Source of the DNA: Paenibacillus tundrae
Lineage (GTDB): Bacteria > Bacillota > Bacilli > Paenibacillales > Paenibacillaceae
NCBI RefSeq assembly: GCF_036884255.1
Contig: NZ_CP145605.1
Coordinates: forward strand, 3,224,001 to 3,288,000
Direction: 5' to 3'
DNA length: 64,000 bases
A program made the position numbers and the translations under genes. The notes beneath the pieces were generated by a model. It made no database searches. It worked only from the letters and a program-made list of their open reading frames with translations, and was not told the origin of the DNA. Below are positions 17,989-26,795 of the stretch, one piece after another (position 1 is the first letter of the stretch; every line of letters starts with the position of its first letter).

Positions 17989-18696
17989 ATGAGTACACAT
18001 ATTGGAGCAAAACCTGGAGATATTGCTGAAACGATTCTTTTGCCAGGAGATCCATTGCGCGCAAAATACATTGCTGACACATATCTAGAAGACGTTGTGT
18101 GTTACAACGAGGTTCGCGGTATGCTCGGCTTCACAGGTACATATCAAGGGCACCGCATTTCGGTGCAAGGCTCAGGGATGGGGATTCCGTCCTTCGCCAT
18201 CTATGCGAATGAATTGATTAGCGAATATGGTGTGAAAAACTTGATTCGTGTAGGAACTTGCGGCGGAATGCAGGAACATGTGCGTGTACGTGACGTTATC
18301 CTTGCACAAGCAGCATGCACAGATTCCAGTATGAATAAACACGTATTCGGTGGATATGATTTCTCACCAATCGCAACGTTCTCATTGCTCAAAGAAGCAT
18401 ATGACCGTGCTACAGCTAAAGGGATGAAGATTCATGTCGGTAACGTCTTCAGTTCCGATTCTTTCTATCGCGATGATCGTTCCGTAACGGAAAAATTGAT
18501 GAAACATGGCGTGCTTGGCGTAGAAATGGAAACAACAGCATTGTACACGATTGCTGCCAAGTTTGGTGTTAACGCACTAACGATCCTAACTGTAAGCGAC
18601 CACTTGCTCACAGGCGAAGAAACCTCAGCAGAAGAGCGCCAAAAAACGTTCAATGACATGATGGTTGTTGCTCTCGACACAGCAATTACTTTGTAA
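17989..18696 (+). CDS. deoD: Purine-nucleoside phosphorylase, DeoD type
   Basis: Phosphorolysis of purine (deoxy)nucleosides. 235 residues, the hexameric DeoD subtype. It has the [22 protein letters not shown] start, the RVGTCGG phosphate-binding segment, [10 protein letters not shown] in the ribose site, and the catalytic aspartate in TVSDHL. The ribosome site is TTGGAGGAG. It belongs functionally with deoB and pdp. The gap to pdp is unusually long because of three tandem repeats. Confidence 0.95.
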   Translation: MSTHIGAKPGDIAETILLPGDPLRAKYIADTYLEDVVCYNEVRGMLGFTGTYQGHRISVQGSGMGIPSFAIYANELISEYGVKNLIRVGTCGGMQEHVRVRDVILAQAACTDSSMNKHVFGGYDFSPIATFSLLKEAYDRATAKGMKIHVGNVFSSDSFYRDDRSVTEKLMKHGVLGVEMETTALYTIAAKFGVNALTILTVSDHLLTGEETSAEERQKTFNDMMVVALDTAITL

Positions 18697-18732
18697 AAGA
18701 AATCCATTGCCAGTACGCATACTGCACAACAT

Positions 18733-19336
18733 GTTTACTGTACCAAAAATAATAATTTGATTTTATCAAAACTTTGGTTCGAAGCTCGGAGTGGAGGCAA
18801 TGGAATCGATTCTGTAGAAGCGAGCGTTCGCCTTTGTCTTCACATTTCAACCTCATAAGAGGTGATTCAAGAAATATGAAGACAACACTGATCGAAAAAA
18901 CGTTGAACGTTCTATGGTCAGAACGAACTTTGCTCTAAGGTTTACTGTACAAAAAATAATTTGATTTTATCGAAACTTTTGTTTGGAGCACGGAGTGGAG
19001 GCAATGGAATCGATTCTGTAGAAGCGAAGCGCTCGCCTTTGTCTTCACATTTCAACCTCATAAGAGGTGATTCAGAGAAATGTGAAGACAACAGCGATCG
19101 AAAGAACGATCCATTGCCGGAACGAACTCCGATAAAGGTTTACTGCACTAAAAATAAATTGATTTTATTGAAACTTTTGTTTGGAGCACGGAGTGGAGGC
19201 AATGGAATCGATTCTGTAGAAGCGAAGCGTTCGCCTTTGTCTTCACATTTCAACCTCATTAGAGGTGATTCAGAGAAATGTGAAGACAACAGCGATCGAA
19301 AGAACGATCCATTGCCGGAACGAACCCCGCACAAAG
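18733..19336. repeat. Three tandem copies of a roughly 200-base foldback element
   Basis: Copies start at 18733, 18940 and 19138, each with GTTTACTG, giving periods of 207 and 198 bases; copies 2 and 3 are nearly identical and copy 1 is more diverged. Each copy can fold on itself. CCTCATAAGAGG forms the apex (19056-19067 in copy 2), TGTCTTCACATTTC pairs with GAAATGTGAAGACA, and GGCAATGG-ATCG-TTCT pairs with AGAACGATCCATTGCC, so one hairpin spans about 18992-19130. I recall closely similar translated sequence annotated as hypothetical proteins in Paenibacillus genomes, which fits a dispersed repeat family; this needs a search. Confidence 0.85.
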
Positions 19337-19373
19337 TGTTCTGTAAAATCAATATACACAAGGAGAGAACATC

Positions 19374-20675
19374 ATGAGAATGGTAGACATTATTGCCAAG
19401 AAACGTGACGGAAAAGAATTAACTACAGAAGAGATCGACTTCGTCGTTCAAGGATATACACAAGGAGAGATTCCTGACTATCAAGTTAGTGCATGGGCAA
19501 TGGCTGTATTTTTTAACGACATGACGGACAAAGAACGTGCTGATCTGACGATGTCGATGGTGAATTCGGGTGAAACGATTGACCTGTCAGCCATTGAAGG
19601 CATCAAAGTAGACAAGCACTCCACAGGTGGCGTCGGCGATACAACTACGCTTGTACTGGCGCCGCTCGTAGCAGCGCTTGATGTGCCCGTTGCCAAAATG
19701 TCCGGTCGTGGACTTGGTCACACAGGTGGAACGACAGATAAACTTGAATCCGTTGCTGGTTTTCACGTGGAGCTTGACAAAGAAGAGTTCATTCGACTCG
19801 TTAACGAGCACAAGGTAGCGGTAATCGGACAAAGTGGTAACCTTACGCCTGCGGATAAGAAGCTATATGCTTTGCGTGACGTAACAGCTACCGTTAACTC
19901 CATTCCACTGATCGCAAGCTCCATTATGAGTAAGAAAATCGCTGCAGGTGCGGATGCCATCGTATTGGATGTGAAAACGGGTGCTGGTGCATTCATGAAA
20001 ACAGCAGAAGATGCCAAAGAACTCGCACATGCGATGGTGAGCATTGGTAACAATGTTGGACGTAAAACGATGGCCGTGATCTCCGACATGTCCCAACCGC
20101 TGGGTCTGGCTATTGGTAATGCACTTGAAGTAAAAGAAGCCATTCTTACTTTGCAAGGCAAAGGGCCTAAAGATCTGGAAGAGCTATGTTTGGCACTTGG
20201 ACGCCAAATGGTATTCCTCGCTGGCAAAGCAGACTCCCTTGAGCAAGCTGAAGAGAAGTTGAAAGAAGTAATCCAGAACGGTAAAGCACTGGAGAAATTC
20301 AAACATTTCTTGGCCAATCAAGGCGGAGATGCTTCTGTCGTGGATCATCCAGATCGATTGCCACAAGCTCAATACCTTATTGAAGTACCTGCAGATCAAG
20401 ACGGTTTCGTATCTGGAATTGTTGCGGATGAGATTGGTACAGCTGCGATGCTGCTTGGTGCGGGTCGTGCAACCAAAGAGTCAGAGATCGATCTTGCTGT
20501 TGGTCTGATGCTGAACAAAAAAGTGGGTGACCCTGTCAAAGCAGGCGAATCACTCGTAACGATCCACGCTAATCGTAAAGATGTGGCAGATGTAATCGCG
20601 AAGATTAAAGAAAATATTACGATTGCAGATAAAGCGGATGCCCCTGTATTGGTGCATGATATCGTAACCGAATAG
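19374..20675 (+). CDS. pdp: Pyrimidine-nucleoside phosphorylase
   Basis: Phosphorolysis of uridine, thymidine and deoxyuridine. 433 residues, equal to the B. subtilis and Geobacillus enzymes. The start [17 protein letters not shown] is canonical. The phosphate-binding [18 protein letters not shown], the glycine-rich [19 protein letters not shown] signature and the base-binding region [20 protein letters not shown] are intact. AAGGAGAG lies eight bases before the ATG. It closes the deo gene set, with the tandem repeats in its leader and a strong terminator behind. Confidence 0.95.
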   Translation: MRMVDIIAKKRDGKELTTEEIDFVVQGYTQGEIPDYQVSAWAMAVFFNDMTDKERADLTMSMVNSGETIDLSAIEGIKVDKHSTGGVGDTTTLVLAPLVAALDVPVAKMSGRGLGHTGGTTDKLESVAGFHVELDKEEFIRLVNEHKVAVIGQSGNLTPADKKLYALRDVTATVNSIPLIASSIMSKKIAAGADAIVLDVKTGAGAFMKTAEDAKELAHAMVSIGNNVGRKTMAVISDMSQPLGLAIGNALEVKEAILTLQGKGPKDLEELCLALGRQMVFLAGKADSLEQAEEKLKEVIQNGKALEKFKHFLANQGGDASVVDHPDRLPQAQYLIEVPADQDGFVSGIVADEIGTAAMLLGAGRATKESEIDLAVGLMLNKKVGDPVKAGESLVTIHANRKDVADVIAKIKENITIADKADAPVLVHDIVTE

Positions 20676-20713
20676 TTTAAAACTCATTCAGCCGAGTATG
20701 CGTTTGAACCTGT

Positions 20714-20758
20714 AACCCCCGAATCTATGTATGACATAGGTGCGGGGGTTGTTTCTTT
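20714..20758 (+). terminator. Rho-independent terminator after pdp
   Basis: AACCCCCG (20714-20721) pairs with CGGGGGTT (20743-20750), with an inner CTATGT/ACATAG stem, followed by a T-rich tail. Confidence 0.85.
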
Positions 20759-20955
20759 TACAGAATAAGAATTCCTTCATCTGACTTCCGCTATGTAATT
20801 TTTATTTACGTAAACATCAGGATTTGAGATAATATTAGAGTTATATTTTACCTTTTAAGGAGGGAAGAAGTAGGCTAGATAACAAGATCCAAATGTTCCT
20901 GAGGTTTTAAATGTGTAGAGTTTCATGAAGTACATACGAGTAGGAGGAGTTTACG

Positions 20956-22164
20956 TTGTTTAGCAAATCTCAGCAAAAGTTTGTTAAAAGATCAAGTATT
21001 GTATTAAGTATCATGATTCTATTATTCGCATCAACAGTGCAATTCAAGGCTGAAGCAGCAAGTTCTAATTTTGCCCCAGGGGAACTGGAAGCGGGCGCAA
21101 TCATGCAATGGGGTGGAACCGTGCTTCTGGCAGCTGCGGAGAATGCAACGAATATAGATCCTAGTATTATGGAGCAGGTGCATCACTTCGGACAACAAGC
21201 ATGGCAAGATGCCGATGCAACGACGAAATCTGAGATTACGTCTTCCATTGAGGGTTACAATGATTTATGGGGAACGAATAGAAAGTACAGTCTACAATGG
21301 TCATCGGATGCCCAAATGTATCTGGTGAACAAATGGAATGAATACTTTGGTGCAGGTGCGCGGATTAATGATGCAAGCCATACAGTAGAAAAGGTAGCTA
21401 CAATTAATTCAGTTATTGTCCCTTCTTCCGTAAAAACGACCAATCGGCCAGGAGAAACTAAATATGATCTTGGTACGTTTATGAGTGGCGTGACCCACTA
21501 TGTATATAGTGTACATGCAGACATGTACGGGAAGATACAGTTAAGCACATATCCTCATCGGACGATTTGGCCAAGCGCTCTTACAACACAGGAATTTCCC
21601 AATGCATTTGCAGCTTATAGATCAGCAGTCAAAGAATTAGATATAACATCGACTTACCAGACAGTCATGCCTATTTTCGTAGATAACAGCACCGGGCAGA
21701 GCATTCAGTATAATCCTTTAGCTGTGCCTAGCAACTTCCCAACCAGAATTACGATTCCTGCTCTGAAAGGAATTGTGAATGGTCAAGGTATAATTACAAC
21801 ACTCGAGAAACCAAACATTGGTCGAGTGGGCAATAGTCTCACAGGAGAGATCGCCATTAGTTACCCTACATACATTGGAGATACAGGTACGTTCACTGAT
21901 GCGGATACTGTAACTCGTGTACCTTCTGAAGCACCAGTTGATAATGGTGGAAACGGCAGTGGTGATGGAAGCTCTAATGATACGATCACATACTCTCCTC
22001 TAGATCTGATTGTATACAAAGCCATGCTGCAATTTATCCAAGAATATCGGGATAATCAATCCAATAGTTTGGATCAGCTTTTGGAGTATATGAAGTTAAA
22101 CGATTCTGGAAAGCCTGCCAACACGCAAGCCTGGAATGGTTGGTTAAAGAGCTTCTCTCAATAA
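20956..22164 (+). CDS. Secreted protein of unknown function
   Basis: 402 residues starting at a TTG with a strong TAGGAGGAG eight bases ahead. The N-terminus is a classical Sec signal peptide: lysine-rich up to residue 12, a hydrophobic core (SIVLSIMILLFASTVQF) and a likely cleavage after AEA near residue 34. The mature protein has no recognised enzymatic motif. A glycine/serine-rich linker near residue 335 (GGNGSGDGSSND) separates a roughly 300-residue N-terminal part from a helical C-terminal tail. No cell-wall anchor motif was seen. It stands alone between terminators. It may be an extracellular protein or spore-surface component; no function is claimed. Confidence 0.75.
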   Translation: MFSKSQQKFVKRSSIVLSIMILLFASTVQFKAEAASSNFAPGELEAGAIMQWGGTVLLAAAENATNIDPSIMEQVHHFGQQAWQDADATTKSEITSSIEGYNDLWGTNRKYSLQWSSDAQMYLVNKWNEYFGAGARINDASHTVEKVATINSVIVPSSVKTTNRPGETKYDLGTFMSGVTHYVYSVHADMYGKIQLSTYPHRTIWPSALTTQEFPNAFAAYRSAVKELDITSTYQTVMPIFVDNSTGQSIQYNPLAVPSNFPTRITIPALKGIVNGQGIITTLEKPNIGRVGNSLTGEIAISYPTYIGDTGTFTDADTVTRVPSEAPVDNGGNGSGDGSSNDTITYSPLDLIVYKAMLQFIQEYRDNQSNSLDQLLEYMKLNDSGKPANTQAWNGWLKSFSQ

Positions 22165-22177
22165 AGATGTACAGAAC

Positions 22178-22210
22178 AAAACACACTATTAACGTATAGT
22201 GTGTTTTTTG
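22178..22210. terminator. Rho-independent terminator between convergent genes
   Basis: AACACACTAT pairs with ATAGTGTGTT across six bases, followed by TTTTT on the + strand and preceded by AAAA, so it may serve both directions. Confidence 0.8.
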
Positions 22211-22262
22211 CATTTCGTATTTACCGTTCATGTTAACGTTCAAACCTGAAGTGACCGTTCCG

Positions 22263-23246
22263 TTAATTTCCATTCCGTTTCTCATACGCCAATACAGAAT
22301 CTGCACTTGTGTAAATGTATGGAGTGGATGGCTCAGACACGGGAGTAACCTGTGTAGCCCGTATCTCAATGGTGTCTTTGCCATCGACTTGGGCAGAACC
22401 AATTGTACCGTTAATTTGTACCCAACTATCCGTTGGGAAGGTATTTGCGTTTTCAATGTGAATCATCACGCCAAATGGCGCAGCATCCGCTGGACAGCAC
22501 ATCACAAGGAATCGGCCTAATGCAAAATGAGATTCATGCTCCATACTTTCGTCACGATATACGAATCCCGTTAACGAGATTTCTCTGCCTGCGAATTGAC
22601 GCTGAAACATGTCGATCGTCCCAAGCGTTTCGGAGAAAACCTCAGGATAGACCTGGATGACCGGCTCTACATATAATTTTTCGGCTAAATCGGCAAATTC
22701 TCTACTATACTCATCTGGAGGAATAAATTGAACGTCAGCTGTGGATGCCGTCGTAACCGTTGGCTGTTGTTGGCTCAGATCTTGCACGTTCAGTTTTGCT
22801 GCGGCATCAGGCAAAGGCTCCTTTCGCCGAATCTCCGGAGGCGCATAGGTGAGCGACATTCCCTTCTGACTTGCCATAGAGCTACCCAAAGCCTGATCTG
22901 GCAGCAAGAAGCCGAATATTAATGGAAGGGCAATTAAGCCGTATACGACCGAACTACGGACATATCCCGCAGGGGGTGGGTGTTCACAATCGCAATGTAC
23001 CTCACTTCTACTGAAAAGACCATGCCACGCCATAATGATGGCAATAAATAAAAAGGGAATCGGACAGCATAACAGTAGTTTCTGCATCGTGGGTGCCAAG
23101 TAATAATGAAGAGAATCCGTTGAATTCAGGTGAAAAATATAGAAAGCAATGCCACCCATCCAACTGGCACGAATTAGACTATGCCATTGGACGTTACTTG
23201 ACTTCGGGAACATATTTCTCGTCATCATATGACCCGGATTATTCAT
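22263..23246 (-). CDS. TIGR03943-type membrane protein (YcgQ-like)
   Basis: Second gene of a two-gene unit with the permease at 23294, as in the B. subtilis ycgR-ycgQ pair. 327 residues from the ATG at 23246, which follows GAGGTGACG. A longer frame starts at 23297 in an ATGA overlap with the permease stop, so coupled re-initiation there is an alternative. Two or three N-terminal membrane segments (including AFYIFHLNSTDSLHYYLAP and VYGLIALPLIFGFLLP) are followed by a linker. An outside-type domain contains GREISLTGFVYRDE and a conserved cysteine pair, MCCPADAAPFGV. The family is associated with the paired permease; a metal-related role is inferred from the zinc genes next door. Confidence 0.8.
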   Translation of the reverse strand: MNNPGHMMTRNMFPKSSNVQWHSLIRASWMGGIAFYIFHLNSTDSLHYYLAPTMQKLLLCCPIPFLFIAIIMAWHGLFSRSEVHCDCEHPPPAGYVRSSVVYGLIALPLIFGFLLPDQALGSSMASQKGMSLTYAPPEIRRKEPLPDAAAKLNVQDLSQQQPTVTTASTADVQFIPPDEYSREFADLAEKLYVEPVIQVYPEVFSETLGTIDMFQRQFAGREISLTGFVYRDESMEHESHFALGRFLVMCCPADAAPFGVMIHIENANTFPTDSWVQINGTIGSAQVDGKDTIEIRATQVTPVSEPSTPYIYTSADSVLAYEKRNGN

Positions 23247-23293
23247 CTTGTCGTCACCTCTTTTATTGATTGATCCTTCACATACAATCAGGT

Positions 23294-24334
23294 TCATGCC
23301 AGCATATTAATTAACCATGATCCGGCGAAGACAAGTGTAATGATGGCTAGGCTAAGTCCAATAACAAAGCGAGTACGGAAGGTAGAGAGCAGCATTAAAG
23401 TACTTTTGAAATCAAGCATTGGGCCGAGTACAAGGAAGGAAACTAACGGACCCAGTGCGAACGTATGTGAGAACGCCGAGGCCACAAAGGCATCGGATGT
23501 GGAGCACAAGGATAATACATAGGCAAAGCCCATCATGAAGACATAGGAAGCAACAGGCCCGTTACCAAGGGAGATCAGATCACTTCGGCTAATAAAGGTC
23601 TGGATACAGGCAGTAATCAAGGCACCAATCACTAAGTATTTGCTCATATCCACGAACTCGTCCCCAGCATGAATGAAGAAGCTACGCCAATTTTTAACAT
23701 GATTATGATGATGGGCACTGCCGTGTGCGTGTGAGTGTGGTTGTGCCATCTTAAAACCGGGATGTGTCTTCACATCGGTAATGGCTGCTTTTGGCGTACG
23801 GAGCGGGTTCCGATGAACGAACACATATACTAGACCACCCACGGAAGCTGCTACAGCGAATGCAAGCCCCATACGTGCAATTGTAATCTCGGGATGCGAG
23901 GGAAAAGCAAGTAACGTAGCTGTAAATACAATGGGGTTGACCACTGGCCCACTCAGAATAAAGGTAACCGCGATATAAGCCGGCATGCCTTTATGCATCA
24001 GTCGCCGCACGACAGGGATCATACCGCACTCACAGATGGGAAAGATAATGCCCAATAGACCAGCAACGAGCACTCCGCCAATCGGGTTTTTGGGTGTAAG
24101 TTTACGCACCATTTCTTCAGAGACAAACCATTGCATCAGTGAGGATAGTAGTACCCCCATTAGCAGAAAAGGGGCTGCCTCTAAGAAAATACTGACGAAA
24201 ATGGTTTTCATATTTTGCAAAGCTTCGCTATTCCAAGCAGCTCTCAGATCAGGAGCCAGTGTAATAAGTACAGGAACAAGAAAGGCACATGGGATAAGGA
24301 ACGTTAAGAGCTTCACATTGGCTGCCATCTTCAT
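23294..24334 (-). CDS. Permease of the UPF0718/DUF318 family (YcgR-like)
   Basis: Integral membrane protein, 346 residues, about eight to ten membrane segments. It carries the family signature FPICECGMIPVVRRL (Cys101 and Cys103) and the repeated, second-half motif CSTSDAFVASAF. A cytoplasmic or external loop at residues 200-212 is histidine-rich (HSHAHGSAHHHNH), unusual for the family as I know it and suggestive of metal binding. The start has GGAGG ten bases ahead. Divergent from the zinc GTPase gene, with a partial Zur box at 24413-24433 on its side of the intergenic region, so it is probably zinc-regulated. Confidence 0.8.
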   Translation of the reverse strand: MKMAANVKLLTFLIPCAFLVPVLITLAPDLRAAWNSEALQNMKTIFVSIFLEAAPFLLMGVLLSSLMQWFVSEEMVRKLTPKNPIGGVLVAGLLGIIFPICECGMIPVVRRLMHKGMPAYIAVTFILSGPVVNPIVFTATLLAFPSHPEITIARMGLAFAVAASVGGLVYVFVHRNPLRTPKAAITDVKTHPGFKMAQPHSHAHGSAHHHNHVKNWRSFFIHAGDEFVDMSKYLVIGALITACIQTFISRSDLISLGNGPVASYVFMMGFAYVLSLCSTSDAFVASAFSHTFALGPLVSFLVLGPMLDFKSTLMLLSTFRTRFVIGLSLAIITLVFAGSWLINMLA

Positions 24335-24412
24335 TACAAACAGACCTCCACAACTGAGACTTTGCTAGAATATATGCTTGTACGTTCAGGTACATACATC
24401 ATTTGTTAACTC

Positions 24413-24433
24413 TAATCAACATTTTTACGATTA
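24413..24433. promoter_or_regulatory. Partial Zur box on the permease side
   Basis: A 21-base window starting TAATC and ending TTACGATTA has the same arm spacing as the full Zur box 86 bases away. The right arm is intact and the left arm is degenerate. It would control the leftward permease/YcgQ-like genes. Confidence 0.5.
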
Positions 24434-24498
24434 ATGAAGACGAGATCTCCATAGAGTTGACAAGCTATACACAAATACGTTATATTTCTGTAAGTCCT

Positions 24499-24519
24499 TA
24501 ATCGTAATTATTACGATTA
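24499..24519. promoter_or_regulatory. Zur box upstream of the zinc GTPase gene
   Basis: A perfect 21-base inverted repeat with core TCGTAATTATTACGA, flanked by TAA/TTA, equals the Bacillus Zur consensus (TCGTAATNATTACGA). It lies about 85 bases before the 24605 start. Confidence 0.9.
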
Positions 24520-24604
24520 ACAAAAGGTTCATCAAGGTACACTTCATGGATTAGAAGGATTACGTGTGCAATGTAACGAACCCATTTGATTGGAGGAAGT
24601 TGAG

Positions 24605-25810
24605 ATGTCGGATCAAAAAATAAAAGAAAAGGTGCCCGTAACCGTCTTAAGCGGATATTTGGGCGCAGGTAAGACAACGTTGCTCAATCACATACTGCAT
24701 AATCGCGAAGGCATGCGTGTAGCGGTCATCGTAAATGACCTTAGTGAGGTTAACATCGATGCTGGCTTAATTCGGGATGGCGGTGGATTATCCCGTATAG
24801 ATGAGAAGCTAGTCGAGATGTCTAATGGCTGCATCTGCTGCACATTGAGGGAGGATCTGCTGAAAGAGGTAGAACGACTTGCACTGGATGGTTCCTTTGA
24901 CTACATATTGATCGAATCTACGGGCATAGGTGAGCCTGTACCTGTTGCCCAGACGTTTACGTATATTGATGAGGAGCTTGGAATTGATCTCACTCAATTT
25001 ACTCGTCTGGATACGATGGTAACGGTGGTGGACGCAGCTCAGTTCTGGCGTGACTTTTACTCTAAGGAGACGCTAAAGGATCGTGGACAAGAAGCAGGCG
25101 AGGACGACGTGCGTGGAATCGTACATCTCCTAACAGATCAGGTAGAATTCTGTGATGTGCTCATCCTCAACAAATGTGATCTGGCTACGGAGGAAGAGCT
25201 GTCTAAGCTTGAAAAAGCACTACATGCGATGCAACCGGAAGCCAAATTGATTCGGACGACACATGGTCAGATCGATCCGCGAGAGATAATGAACACAGGG
25301 CGATTTGATTTTGAAAAAGCAAGTCAGTCTGCCGGTTGGATTCGTGAACTGATGAAAGAAGAACATACGCCAGAGACAGAGGAGTATGGCATTCATTCTT
25401 TTGTATATCATCGTAAACGCCCATTTCACCCAGAACGCTTACTTCGCTGGATTGCCAAGTGGCCTGAATCGATTGTGCGTTCCAAAGGCTTGATGTGGAT
25501 GGCTACACGTAACCATATGGCGATCTCTTTCAGTCATGCAGGCACATCGAAGCAGCTCTCGCCAGCAGGAATATGGGTAGGAGCGATGAGCGAAGAAGAG
25601 CGGCAATTGCATTTTGGCGACACACTACCAGCAATTCCAGACTGGGATGATGAGTGGGGAGACCGTGTAATCAAACTTGTATTTATCGGCATTGATATGA
25701 ATCGGGCAGAGATTGAGCGTACGCTCGATGAGACACTTCTAACTGAAGAAGAGATGCATATGAATTGGAGAGAGCTGAAGGATCCTTTTCCACAGTGGAA
25801 TAGAAGCTAA
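24605..25810 (+). CDS. zagA: CobW/COG0523 zinc-responsive GTPase (ZagA/YciC-like)
   Basis: P-loop GTPase of the COG0523 family, thought to deliver zinc to client enzymes under zinc starvation; B. subtilis ZagA (YciC) is the model. 401 residues from the ATG at 24605, preceded by GGAGGAAG. A TTG at 24590 overlaps that site and is not used. Features in order are Walker [10 protein letters not shown], the metal-binding CICC motif ([14 protein letters not shown]), ESTGIGEP, the guanine-specificity NKCD, and a C-terminal CobW domain ([20 protein letters not shown]). The perfect Zur box upstream supports zinc repression. Confidence 0.88.
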   Translation: MSDQKIKEKVPVTVLSGYLGAGKTTLLNHILHNREGMRVAVIVNDLSEVNIDAGLIRDGGGLSRIDEKLVEMSNGCICCTLREDLLKEVERLALDGSFDYILIESTGIGEPVPVAQTFTYIDEELGIDLTQFTRLDTMVTVVDAAQFWRDFYSKETLKDRGQEAGEDDVRGIVHLLTDQVEFCDVLILNKCDLATEEELSKLEKALHAMQPEAKLIRTTHGQIDPREIMNTGRFDFEKASQSAGWIRELMKEEHTPETEEYGIHSFVYHRKRPFHPERLLRWIAKWPESIVRSKGLMWMATRNHMAISFSHAGTSKQLSPAGIWVGAMSEEERQLHFGDTLPAIPDWDDEWGDRVIKLVFIGIDMNRAEIERTLDETLLTEEEMHMNWRELKDPFPQWNRS

Positions 25811-25847
25811 AGAGTTGACAAAAGAAAAAGCATAGGCTAGTATCATT

Positions 25848-25868
25848 AAATAGTAAATATTACGATTA
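25848..25868. promoter_or_regulatory. Zur box upstream of rpmG
   Basis: Matches the 21-base perfect box at 24499 in 18 positions, with an intact right arm TATTACGATTA. It lies 20 bases before the rpmG start and just behind a TTGACA (25815-25820)/TAGTAT (25838-25843) promoter. Confidence 0.78.
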
Positions 25869-25888
25869 GATAAGAGGAGGCAACAACC

Positions 25889-26038
25889 ATGAGAGTCATT
25901 GTTACATTAGCCTGCACCGAGTGCGGAGATCGCAACTATACAACCACGAAGAATAAACGTAACCATCCCGAGCGCCTTGAGATGAAGAAGTATTCACCAC
26001 GTTTGAAGAAGATGACGATTCACCGGGAAACACGATAA
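25889..26038 (+). CDS. rpmG: 50S ribosomal protein L33, zinc-independent paralog
   Basis: Ribosomal protein L33 of 49 residues ([20 protein letters not shown] to KMTIHRETR). Zinc-binding L33 has two CxxC pairs. Here the first is CTEC but the second, normally YCPRCKK-like, reads YSPRLKK, so zinc cannot be held by four cysteines. This is the C-minus form that replaces the zinc form when zinc is short, comparable to B. subtilis RpmGC. AGAGGAGG precedes the ATG by about eight bases, and Zur boxes lie on both sides. Confidence 0.93.
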   Translation: MRVIVTLACTECGDRNYTTTKNKRNHPERLEMKKYSPRLKKMTIHRETR

Positions 26039-26055
26039 TTTTTTTTGTCGTTTTT

Positions 26056-26076
26056 AAATCGTAATAATTACGAAAA
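26056..26076. promoter_or_regulatory. Zur box upstream of znuC
   Basis: AATCGTAATAATTACGA forms a near-perfect dyad, matching 17 of 21 positions of the box at 24499. It ends 11 bases before the znuC ATG and overlaps the expected transcription start region. Confidence 0.85.
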
Positions 26077-26087
26077 GAGGAAGAGAC

Positions 26088-26795
26088 ATGATACTATCCT
26101 CCATGCGTGATGTCGTATTTGGATATGGTAAAGAGCCTGTCATTGATCAACTGTCATTAGATATTCATGTGGGAGAATTCGTAGGCATCACTGGCCCCAA
26201 TGGTTCTGCGAAGACAACCATGCTGAAATTGCTGCTAGGGCTGCTTAAGCCCTGGAGCGGTTCGGTACATATGAACATACAGAATATCCGCGGTAAAAAG
26301 TTAGAGATTGGTTATGTGCCTCAGCAGGTGGCTTCATTCAATAGCGGTTTCCCCAGCACCGTGATTGAATTGGTCCGATCAGGATGTTATCGCAAGCTTG
26401 GATTATTTCGTAGGTTTACCACCGAACAGGAAGCCATTGTGGAGCGTAGTCTTCGCGAAGTAGGCATGTGGGAATACAGGAATACGCGAGTAGGCGAACT
26501 GTCCGGAGGACAGAAGCAGCGTATCTGTATTGCAAGAGCTCTGGCAGGACAGCCGCAAGTACTTGTGTTAGATGAGCCGACAACGGGGATGGATCGACGC
26601 AGTCGGGAAGGCTTCTATGACTTGATGCGCCACTACGCAGATGTTCACGGTCTGACGATCATTATGGTTACACATGGTCTAGAAGAGATGGGCAACCGAT
26701 TAGATCGAACGATCACGTTGGAGCGTCAAGAAAGTGAGGAATGGCAGTGTTTGAGTACGAATTCATGCAGCGTGCCTTTTGGGCAGGTGGATTAA
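26088..26795 (+). CDS. znuC: Zinc ABC transporter, ATP-binding protein
   Basis: ATPase of the high-affinity zinc importer, 235 residues. Walker A reads GPNGSAKTT, with Ala where most ABC proteins have Gly; as I recall, GPNGxAK is common in the AdcC/ZnuC branch of Firmicutes. The Q-loop (YVPQQ), the ABC signature LSGGQKQR, Walker B VLVLDEPTTGMD and the switch histidine (MVTHGLEEM) are intact. The ribosome site is AAGAGGAAGAG. Its 3' end overlaps the permease gene by about 50 bases in another frame. Zur-controlled through 26056-26076. Confidence 0.92.
   Translation: MILSSMRDVVFGYGKEPVIDQLSLDIHVGEFVGITGPNGSAKTTMLKLLLGLLKPWSGSVHMNIQNIRGKKLEIGYVPQQVASFNSGFPSTVIELVRSGCYRKLGLFRRFTTEQEAIVERSLREVGMWEYRNTRVGELSGGQKQRICIARALAGQPQVLVLDEPTTGMDRRSREGFYDLMRHYADVHGLTIIMVTHGLEEMGNRLDRTITLERQESEEWQCLSTNSCSVPFGQVD

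Noticed and set aside
18733..19336. CRISPR array
   Set aside because: The repeated units are about 200 bases long, directly adjoining and without spacers, and no cas genes are present.
20855..20870. Strong AAGGAGGG ribosome site before the secreted protein
   Set aside because: No start codon follows at a usable distance; the functional site is TAGGAGGAG next to 20956.
26209..26235. Defective Walker A in znuC (Ala for Gly)
   Set aside because: GPNGxAK is, to my knowledge, common in the zinc/manganese branch of ABC ATPases in Firmicutes, so it is not a sign of decay.
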